Shown here: piece after piece, positions 21,137-30,900 of the stretch
How the letters are laid out: every line of letters begins with the position of its first letter
Position numbering within the stretch: the first letter of the stretch is position 1
NCBI GenBank assembly: GCA_032718475.1
Contig: JAUCBJ010007885.1
Location: 1 to 32,978 of the forward strand
DNA from: Nemertoderma westbladi
Taxonomy: Eukaryota; Xenacoelomorpha; Nemertodermatida; Nemertodermatidae
Length of the DNA stretch: 32,978 bases
Reading direction: 5' to 3'
Made by a program: the position numbers and the translations under genes
The notes under the pieces: generated by a model
Databases searched by the model: none
Told to the model about the DNA's origin: nothing
What the model saw: only the letters and a program-made list of their open reading frames with translations

Positions 21137-22209
21137 TTACGTCTTTTGAGGTTTTGTCAACGTAGTAAATCGATCGGTGTCTTTCCCGCTGTCCTCTTCT
21201 TGAGAAGCTTGGCTTTCGCCGTCGTCAGTGTAACACACCGGTGTTACTCTTCTCCTAGAAGCGGGTTTCTCACTTACCTTATTTTCCGATGTTTTCTCTC
21301 TGGACTGCTTGATGAGTTGTAGTTTTACTTCACCATCTAAGAAGGACATGAGATCAGCCATGGTAGGACTTCGTCGTTGTTGTTCATTCATGTACAACAC
21401 TTTCTTGTCCCAGCGTGTACATACTCCACCCTTTGGTAAAGTAGAGACTACGGCTCCAATAACCATGGAACTCTGATATTCATGAGACTTACCTAACCAG
21501 TCCAATTGTCTACAGATTTCCTGAATCTCATCGGAAAACTCTATAATCCCGCTACTAAGGAAGTGTCGGGGGGCTACTAATTTTGCATACAAATACTTAG
21601 CTATGTTATCCTTGTTACCATACCTGATGTTTAATGTATCCCATACTTGTCTTAATCCTTCTGGATGTCCAATAAACTTTAACGCCATTAACCTGGGAGG
21701 TCCTTCCAAGCACTTGATGAGGAACCTAAGTTTCTCTCCGTTAGATAGTACAGAGTTTTGTATGCTATCTTTGTAATATTCGTTGAAAGGTAACCATTTC
21801 ATCTCATCTCCATTGAATTTGACGATCTCTCCCACTTTGACCGCTTGGCGGGCTTCTGTTCTAGCCATCTGACGCATAAAGCTTTCTTGGGCCATCGTGT
21901 TATTTAATATCGAATTATCGGTATATAAATTTCTCGGATCATTATCAGGTCTATAGGGAATATCATTAACAACAGGTCTATAATCACCCTTAATAGGGTT
22001 TGCTATAGGAGTTTCTACTTCACTAGCAGTATAGATGCGTGTAGGCTCCACACCTTGCGCATGTAATACTTCAGACCTAACAGGTTGACACAATTTTACA
22101 GGGGGTATTGGTATCCCTTTTTGGATATTGACTAATTTGTCGCGTTCTAGCGCGATACTTTGCTGCACTTCTTGCAATTCGGCCCTACCTTCCCTTACTG
22201 TTCCCTTAA
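21137..22209 (-). CDS. gag: BEL/Pao Gag, N-terminally truncated
   Basis: The frame ends TAA at 21137 and is open past 22177 to the TTAA at 22206-22209, with no ATG in the first part. Residues such as VGEIVKFNGDEMKWLPFNEY and LRFLIKCLEGPPRLMALKFI match the DUF1759-type gag domain of Pao elements, which forms the particle. A charged C-terminal tail follows. The knuckles are in Pol, as is usual for this group. The start was lost where the piggyBac-like element inserted or in the rearrangement beyond it: past the right TTAA (23768) the frame meets a stop within about ten codons. Confidence 0.85.
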
Positions 22210-23764
22210 CCCTATTAGTACCGGGCTATAAAATGTTGTACAAATACCGGGGAGGGGTCATATTGACCCCCCCCCCTCTAAAATCTACAAATATTTACGA
22301 AAACGTCTGATTTTTTGTTTGTACGTAGGTATCACTTGTCTGGATCCGACCGAAAAAAAAAATTTTCGAAAAAATGTACTGGGGTGGTTATATTGCAGCA
22401 CCAAAATTACAAGTAGTGCAGAATTTTCACCAAATTTGAAAGTTACATTTTCGGCTAATTATTTTTCAATACAGGTTTTCTGGGGTGCAAAATACATTGG
22501 AAAATATTAAAAAATGATATGATTACTATAAATGGCTGTTTAGTCCTCTCTGCGTAGGAAAAAAATGAAAAAAACAAGTAACCAGCACTTTTCAGTTAGA
22601 ACACAAAATTTGTAATTCACTTATACGATGCTATAAATTCACATTTTCAGGTTTTTGAGGGCGCTGATTCTAATGGAATACATTTCTAATATGCCAGATC
22701 ATTGCTACTTGTATTTTTCGGCGTAATTTGGCAAATTTTGGTGCTAGCACCAAATTTCGTACCCATCACCAAAAAGTACAAGTTTGCGATGTCCAGTGCT
22801 GTTTTTATTGATTCCATCGGATTCAGGACCCTCATAAACCCGTATAACGCAAGAAACAAGGTGATACTATCTACTTATCAATTTGCCTATTTTCCAAAAT
22901 TTGGTGCTGGCACAACAATTTTCACCCACCGGCGAAAAATACAAGTTTGAGAACTCTTATGAAATTTTTACTGATTCCATTGAATTCAGAACCATCACAA
23001 ACCCGTATAACGCAAGAAACAATGTGACACAATCAATTGATATATTTGATGGTTTTCAAAATTTGGTGCTAGCACCAAATTTTGCACCCACATCCGAAAA
23101 ATACAAGTTAGAGATGTCTAGATCGATAATTATATTTTCCATTGAATTCAGAACAGCCATAAACCTCTAAAACGCAAGAAATAAATTGTCACAAGCAATT
23201 TTATCTATTGAATGGATTTTCAAAATTTCGTGCTAGCACCAAAATTTGCACACAGCACCGAAAAATACAAGTTTGATACGCTTGGTGCAACTCGTATATA
23301 TTTCATCGAATCCAGAAACAAAAAAAACCCCAATTGCGTAAAAAACAAGTTTCAAACGATCAATTTACAAAATTGACTTATTTCGAAATTTGGTGCTGGC
23401 ACCAAAATTTGGCACCCGCCGAAAAAAACAAGTTTGAAATTTCTAAATCAATTTATATGAATTCCATCAAATTTCTAACACCAAAAAACCGGTGTAAATC
23501 AAAAATAGAGATGTTACAATTCATATTTAATGAAATGTAATTTTCAAAAAACGTCTCAAAAAAAGTGCTAAAAGTAGGGTTAAAAAATGGTGCTATAACT
23601 CGAAAAGTACCCAATATTTTTGAAAACGGTTTTCACTACTAGGAAGACAATAGATTTTTAGGAAAAGTCATAAAATTTCAGATTCCCAACTGCCTTTGTT
23701 TCAGAATTATAATAAAAAAACCACGGGGGGGGTCATATTGACCCCCCCCCCGGGTTTAATAGGG
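22210..23764. mobile_element. piggyBac-like non-autonomous element, TTAA target site
   Basis: TTAA flanks both ends (22206-22209 and 23765-23768). The ends are CCCTATTAGTACCGGG and, inverted, CCCTATTAAACCCGGG: 16 bp with three differences and the CCC start typical of piggyBac termini. Both ends also carry a near-palindrome GGGGTCATATTGACCCC (22255 and 23729 regions) running into a C10 tract. At 1555 bp it encodes no transposase. The inside is filled by the 163-bp repeats described separately. It lies at the broken edge of gag, so it inserted after the retrotransposon. Confidence 0.8.
22690..23470. repeat. Five degenerate 163-bp repeats with central palindromes
   Basis: Palindromes based on GGTGCTAGCACC, extended by AAATTT arms to 24 bp in the best copies, are centred near 22745, 22908, 23070, 23234 and 23397. 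The spacing is 162-164 bp. Each is followed by a CACC-rich spacer, AAAAATACAAGTTTG, ATTCCATxGAATTCAGAACC and AACCCGTATAACGCAAGAAA. Two copies have GCTGGC in place of GCTAGC. They lie within the piggyBac-like element. Confidence 0.88.
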
Positions 23765-23779
23765 TTAAATTGAAAGATA

Positions 23780-26700
23780 AATGTTAGTCACGTAATGAGA
23801 GTATCTCCTGGCGTTAGTTATTGAATTCGAATCTGCTAATTTAATATTGCTACTGCTAAATTAATATCAAAATGTATTTTACTCATCATTTCAATAAATA
23901 CATACTTACATAATTTTAATATCTTTTGTGATTACACACGTTTATATTACTTTGATTTTATTTGGACCATTTGAGGTCTGGAATATTGAAGAATTGAAAA
24001 TCTCGCCTCATTGTTAAATAAACAATTAATGGAAAGGAGCAGGTCACAATGGCTCGTTATTCTAACAATACAAAAATTTAATTTAATAGAACAGGTAACA
24101 ACAGTTCAGCTGTTATTTACCCAGGATTTTCCCCTGGAGGAGAGGAATTAATTTTGATTGCATCGAAAGTCCCCCTAGCTAGCTGTCATGGTTAGAAACT
24201 CTGTGACAAGGTTTCATTTCCTTAGACTTAATTAAATATTACAAACCTATATAAAGTGTCCATATAGGGTAATTTATTTATCAACACTAAATGGCCAGTG
24301 TTATACAGTAGTTCCGGGCATACAGAGAAATCAAATTTACATTGATCTGGCCATAATGGCGAATTTCCACATGATATTGACTACGGATTTATGGCCACAG
24401 TGGCCATGGCAGAGAAGATATCACATTAAAAGATGCAAGCCCACAACTAAAGTGATTTCTTACATTTATTTAATCTGTATGGGTACAGGCAGCTAGCTAT
24501 AATAATAGTTCTCATCGGAAATTTGTATTTTTTTTAGATAATACAATGTAGAGATGTTATATACTAGTCTTGTTTGGATTTACAGTAATTTTGAGAGTTA
24601 AATGAATTCAAAGTTACATTTGAAGAATAATTTAGAAGTTAATGAGATCATCATGCTAACAATTTTATTGTGAGTACCCGAAGCTACAGTATGTTAGTCA
24701 CGTAATGAGAGTAGGCCTATCTCCTGACTTTTAGTTATTGAATTGGGGATCTGCTTGTTTGGGGTATGATTACAATAATGAAAAAAAATACTGTTGGTAA
24801 AGTAACGGCAATTATTGTTTATGGTTAGAAACGCTGTTACAAAGTTTCAATTCCTTAGACTAAATTACATATCCCAAATCTATATAAAGTGTCCATATAT
24901 AGGGTAAATTTAACTCAACACTACTTAATGAACAGTGTTTTGTAGTTCCAGGCATACCGAGATATCAAAATTTATTTGATATGGCCGTATAGTGGCGACC
25001 GACCGACCGACCGACCGACCGACCGACCGACCGACCGACCGACCGACCGACCGACCGACCGACCGACCGACCGACCGACCGACCGACCGACCGACCGACC
25101 GACCGACCGACCGACCGACCGACCGACCGACCGACCGACCGACCGACCGACCGACCGACCGACCGACCGACCGACCGACCGACCGACCGACCGACCGACC
25201 GACCGACCGACCGACCGACCGACCGACCGACCGACCGACCGACCGACCGACCGACCGACCGACCGACCGACCGACCGACCGACCGACCGACCGACCGACC
25301 GACCGACCGACCGACCGACCGACCGACCGACCGACCGACCGACCGACCGACCGACCGACCGACCGACCGACCGACCGACCGACCGACCGACCGACCGACC
25401 GACCGACCGACCGACCGACCGACCGACCGACCGACCGACCGACCGACCGACCGACCGACCGACCGACCGACCGACCGACCGACCGACCGACCGACCGACC
25501 GACCGACCGACCGACCGACCGACCGACCGACCGACCGACCGACCGACCGACCGACCGACCGACCGACCGACCGACCGACCGACCGACCGACCGACCGACC
25601 GACCGACCGACCGACCGACCGACCGACCGACCGACCGACCGACCGACCGACCGACCGACCGACCGACCGACCGACCGACCGACCGACCGACCGACCGACC
25701 GACCGACCGACCGACCGACCGACCGACCGACCGACCGACCGACCGACCGACCGACCGACCGACCGACCGACCGACCGACCGACCGACCGACCGACCGACC
25801 GACCGACCGACCGACCGACCGACCGACCGACCGACCGACCGACCGACCGACCGACCGACCGACCGACCGACCGACCGACCGACCGACCGACCGACCGACC
25901 GACCGACCGACCGACCGACCGACCGACCGACCGACCGACCGACCGACCGACCGACCGACCGACCGACCGACCGACCGACCGACCGACCTTAAATACAGAT
26001 TTAAATACAGACCTTAAATACAGACAGATTAAATATACAGTATGTAAGAAATCACTTTAGTTGTGGGCTTTCATCTTTTATGGTGATATCTTCTGTGCCA
26101 TTTCTCTGTATGGCCACTGTGGCCATAAATGCGTAGTCAATATCATGTGGAAATTCGCCATTATGGCCAGATCAATGTAAATTTGATTTCTCAGTATGCC
26201 TGGAACTACTGTACACTGGCCATTTAGTGTTGATTAATAAATTACCCTATATGGACACTTTATGTAGGTTTGTGATATATAATTTAGTCTAAGGAATTGA
26301 AACTTTGTCATAGCGTTTCTAACCATGACGGATAGCTAGGGGGATTTACGATGCAATCAAAATTAATCCCTCTCCAGGTACTTTGCTGTACTTTGCAGTT
26401 AAGCCCAATGCAATGTGAAGAATACAGGTTTTCACTAAAAATGCAGGTTACAGAAGGGCTGAATCTAACCAAAACAATAAACGATTTAGTATCTGTAGAG
26501 GTTATATTCTTCATATATACAATTCCAATAAAATTTCGACCGAAAGTAAAAACCTGGTATTCTTCACACGGCAAAAAAACAGCTGATTACTCGAAAAAAT
26601 GAAACTGTAACATGTTCTACTGACTTTAGTTTATTATTTTGGTTAGAATAACGTGATGACGAATAATGAATGATCAATGATGAATAATTAAAAGCGTCAT

Positions 26701-27090
26701 CTCATCGCTTTTTACTCTATACCAAAAGGGACATTTTTCCAGCTATAAGAATACTTATTTCCCTGATTTATGTGTTTTCACTGTATGGAAACTGTGACCT
26801 TTGAGACTTACCCAATTCCGTCGAAATTTGCCACTATGGCCATATCAAATAAAGTTTGATATCTCGGTATGCCTGTGTGCCTGGAACTACATACTGTATA
26901 ATACTGGCCATTTAGTGTTGATATAAAGTTACCCTATATGGACACTTTATATAGATTTGAGATATATCATTTCGCGTTAGTCTATTTAAACGTTTGTAAC
27001 ATTATTTTTTCATTTGTAATCATATCCGAATTCATACCCCAAACAAGTAGTTTCCCAATTCAATAACTAACGTCATGTAAAGTACACCAA
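23780..27090. repeat. Fold-back structure: four related arms around a tetranucleotide tract
   Basis: Two direct copies on the left (about 23786-24467 and 24694-24996) are mirrored by two inverted copies on the right (26041-26377 and 26815-27085). The best pairings are 24135-24467 with 26041-26377, and 24694-24996 with 26815-27085. All share TATAAAGTGTCCATATAGGG, TCAACACTA, GGCATAC and ATGGCC blocks. The layout is > > (GACC)n < <. No protein is encoded. The limits are approximate. Confidence 0.8.
24997..25988. repeat. Perfect (GACC)248 tetranucleotide tract
   Basis: 992 bp of GACC with no interruption seen. It is followed by TTAAATACAGA-type units (25989-26030). Open frames translating as repeated DRPT are a by-product, since neither strand of the tract contains a stop. 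A perfect tract of this size also suggests the assembled length is uncertain. Confidence 0.97.
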
Positions 27091-27662
27091 ACTTTCTGCT
27101 GTTATATTTCACTTCGCAGTTTTCCCCATGTGAAGAATACTACGTAGGCCACTACCCGGCAGCACCACCACCACCCCCCCCCCCCCCCCCCCCCCCCCTT
27201 ATCACAATTTCGTTAATAATGTAGTACGCCCTAAGACATATTTTGCTGGGTTAAATTGTTTTTGATTTTGAAATAGGATATTTTGAAGAGAATAATTTTG
27301 TCATTCTAAATATGTTACGTTTGGCTACTGGTATGAAAGTTATCATATTAAATCTTTATCTTGAAAACAGGTGTTTTCAAAGCAATATAATTGAAGTTCA
27401 TCATTGTCTTAATGGAATATTAGATTTCTGTTGTATTGTTGTAATATTCATCCGCGTTAATGCAGTAGTACCATGGCCATGGTAGTACAGTAAATGCAGT
27501 GCTGCAAACTTGTTCTCTCTTACCGGTAGTCTGAATGAAAGTCGTAGGCCTAACAGCCTAAAGCTGTAAAGCATTTCAGCATTTAGCCCTTAACTTCACA
27601 TTTGCGCATTTCCTAAATGCATTTCCTTTAGGCCTACATAATTAACCTTGGCGCTTGGCATA
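27091..27662. other. Gap before the recombinase gene; poly-C run
   Basis: No gene is seen. It contains C25 at 27174-27198, directly after a CCA repeat. The stretch before 27663 should hold the promoter and 5' UTR of the next gene, but no clear TATA box or initiator was recognised. Confidence 0.5.
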
Positions 27663-27906
27663 ATGTTCTCCGTGGTGAAGTTTATTGTCGATAATAGTCT
27701 ATTAACAGTCCCGACCCGTTGGTTGTCGACTGATAATGAGGTGGATGGAAATGGCGAAACGGTACGGGTAACTTACTGCCCTTACCCTTCAAACATCCAG
27801 AGATTATCTAATGAAAAGTTTAAAAAACTTAGGAAACAATCAATGTTGGAACCATCTGATATGCTGGACTGGGAACATTACGATGTTTTTATTATCGATC
27901 AAAAAG
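27663..27906 (+). CDS. Recombinase gene exon 1
   Basis: ATG at 27663, donor AAAAAG|GTAAGC, phase 1 out. It encodes FSVVKFIVDNSLLTVPTRWL and DWEHYDVFIIDQK. The pattern of a short beta-rich start with VPxxWL and a later YxVxII is shared, from memory, with uncharacterised metazoan proteins, some with DUF4806 or BEN-type partners. Confidence 0.7.
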
Positions 27907-30900
27907 GTAAGCCTCTAGCTGTCTAGCTCTACTGAATAATTACCGGTACATGTCTGCCTGTACAGGTGACAGGTAGGGTAGCCTGGCAGACCTTTACCTA
28001 CCGGCAGATATTTTTAGTAAAACACTGTAAAAAGTACCGGTCTGCCGGTAGCCCTAAAGTAAAGTGAAGTAAATTTTCTTCGGCCGTTAGGCCGGGGGCG
28101 GGTTTACACACAAAGTCTGACGACTTATTTCCAGTGCGGTCCCCCCAGAACTTTACTCCCCAGAGGAAACTGCAGTACCTGTACCCATTTAGCTACCAAT
28201 TAAGGATGAAAGGCTCAGATGCGCCCTGGCTAGTCCCCTTTAAAGCATTCGTGCCGAAACGAAAACTGCCCTTGCCCATGTGGCATGTGGGGGGGGGGGG
28301 GGGGGGGGGGGATTGAACCCGCGACCTACAGAGAGATGTGAATTCAATGCAAATGCAACCACTACACCAAGGTATTTAACTGTTACCAGTTTTACCACTA
28401 CACCAAGTGGGACCGGGTTGACGACCTACTACAGTACTATGCTTTACTTTAGATAACGGTACCATGAGTTTAATTTATATTACAGATTCGTTCAACCTGG
28501 CGGAGGAACAATTGATTAGAGCCAAGGATTGCTTTACACCTTCGAAAAAAAGAGCAGTTGTTCCCGTTCAAAGGTAAGAACTATGATGTAAAGGCATGAG
28601 CATCATATTGGCTGGTTAAAATATATCTCCTTATGTGAATGAGTGAGTCTACAATACCGGTAGTAGGTTAGGGCGATGTAATACTGGTCTCATTGTTAGG
28701 TTTAGGTGGTCATTGAATTAAAGATAGGGTCAACTGGGGGAATTTGGGACATAAAACATTTTAGAAAAATATGTGAAAAATGTACAGGGTAAAATGTGTA
28801 GGGTGTAAAATGTACTAGTTGCTAGTTTTGTATATTGGGTGATTTCAAAGCGCATCAGTGATCAGTATGCTACAACAGGTAGCCTACTGATACAGACAGA
28901 CAAAAAACTGAAAATAGTAAAGCACAAACAGTTGCGTGTACCAGTGTGGGCAGTCTAAAATGCTTTTTTTTTACTATTTTCAGTTTTCAGAGGTACCGGT
29001 ATAGCTAACATCTGAACAGTCAGTGTTCGGCTGTTGCAGTCTTTGTATCCTTTATTTATTTATTAGTCATACTATTTTTTTACAATCACAATATTTATTT
29101 TTTAAACCTATAGCCTATATGATGTCCCAAATTACGCCTAACGTATAGGAAGCTAAATTTTTTCATGGATGTATGGCTATTATTATATATTATTATTATT
29201 ATGTTATTATTAATTATTATATATTTTTCTTATTTATATGATAATATGTACAGATCTGATATAGGCCTACCGGTATTTAAGAGAACTGTACGCCCTGAAA
29301 TTCAGTGAATTGCGTCCTGCAATGAACTTTATATATTTGCAGGGGTTCATTCGTTTATTCGTCCGGGCGAATAGATACACCGGTTAATACAATTCAAAAT
29401 CGAAATACTCTTATTGAGTTGGGGCTAGATCTCGATCGAGGTGAGTCAGGTGAATTTTGTTACCGGTACCAGCATTTTTAGTCAAATACCTAACCCTATG
29501 TAAGCATTGAGCATTTTTGCATGACAGTTTTAATTAGGATTGGGGGCTGACTAACCATGCCCAAAATAATGAACCAATAATACTCTAGCTCCCCCCCCCC
29601 CCCCCCCCCCTAGCCTGTTCAAATTCACTGTACAAACTCATAAATTAATAATATTTTAGTAATTCTGTATTGCTGTATTAATTGTATACTTGTATACGTA
29701 ACTGTACGGTCTGGTCTGGTGTAGCATTTTTCGGCACCTGAAACATGACTGTTCCTTAATTTTTAGTTTCATTAGCTCAACACCAATTAATTTATTACAG
29801 ATAACAGCGTCGCACCACCTAACTTAGAAGAACCAGAAAGTTTATTGGATGAAGTTGATGGAAGTTCAGAAATACCACCTGACTTAGAAGAACTAGAAAG
29901 TTTATTGGATGAAGATGATGGAAGTTCAGAAAAACATGGAGGTACCGGTATTTAAACTTTTTAAAATAGACTATCGGGTAGACAGACAGACAGCCAAGCC
30001 ATATATCGAGAAGTAAAATATAATCTTGCTTAGAGTCCGTTCAAATGTCGATGGTGTTTTTCTAAGTGTCACAAACGCCAGTTTCATAACAAAGGGCACA
30101 TTCCATCCTTCCTTACTGTGATTGTATATTTTGTTGTCCTATATTTTAACGCAGATCCATCGGTTAACGCTTCTGCATCGTGGCATGATGTTCCACAACC
30201 AACTACACTGCCGAACGCAGGCATTGCCATGCAACAGATGGCCAACAATGACACATGTTACCAGGGTGTCGGTGATATTTTTCAGGAGCTTGATGCGGCC
30301 ACGACACAGGAGGAGTTTGATGCGGCCACGACACAGGAGGAGTTTGATGCGGCCACGACACAGGAGGAGTTTGATGCGGCTACGACCCAGCAGAATGGTT
30401 GGTATCATATCTGTTAGCGGCGTAGATTAGACCCCAGAATCTACCCCCTCAGTTTGTTGGTAATATATAATTTAGCTTACTAGTTATACTACATTTATTA
30501 TTTACTATTTCTGGCGTAGTTGGTCTTTTCCTAAATGCGGCCCTGCCTATACCCCACCCCCGGGCGGGGTGGGTGGGGTATAACTTATTCGCGTAAATAC
30601 AGTAAGATACATGTTTGTGGGGCTTTCGCGCAGCACGAGACTCAGTTAACCTGAGAAGCTGTAATCTATAGTACTTGCAACCAATCCACTTCTCAGCTGA
30701 GCTTCTATATACAGTAAGTATGTAAACATCAACCGGGCCAGCATACACCTGCCTCTCTTATGAATGCAATTAGTGGATGGAGGGACAATTTGTAAATTTC
30801 CCGCCCAGGTACGGCGTCTAGACGAAGTGGATATTTAGCGCCTCCTAGTGACGGACCGTGAAATTGTGGGAAGCTATAAACTCTATGTACTCATTGAATT

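Larger units (their letters stand above)
11804..22209 (-). mobile_element. BEL/Pao LTR retrotransposon, 5'-incomplete
   Basis: Reading on the minus strand: gag (from 22209, start missing), pol (21065-16113), 1.5 kb non-coding, ORF3 (14575-13127), a polypurine tract (CTGGGAGCGG) and a 3' LTR (13048-11804). Pol has the BEL/Pao layout of protease, reverse transcriptase, RNase H, then integrase. The 5' LTR and the first part of gag are absent: at 22206 a TTAA-flanked element starts, and beyond it lies a fold-back structure, not LTR. The link between ORF3/LTR and pol rests on order, strand and the PPT-LTR junction. An alternative is that ORF3 and the LTR belong to a neighbouring element. Confidence 0.7.

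Noticed and set aside
24976-26017. Two long ORFs of repeated PTDR residues
   Set aside because: They are translations of the (GACC)n tract, which has no stop codon in any frame. There is no sign of a gene around them.
28310-28372. tRNA gene on the minus strand
   Set aside because: A and B boxes are present, but no proper anticodon or acceptor pairing is seen and the B box runs into poly-C. A SINE head fits better.
30122-30430. Alternative-frame ORFs over the 27-bp repeat
   Set aside because: The in-phase exon 5 frame explains the region. The others are shadows kept open by the repeat length.
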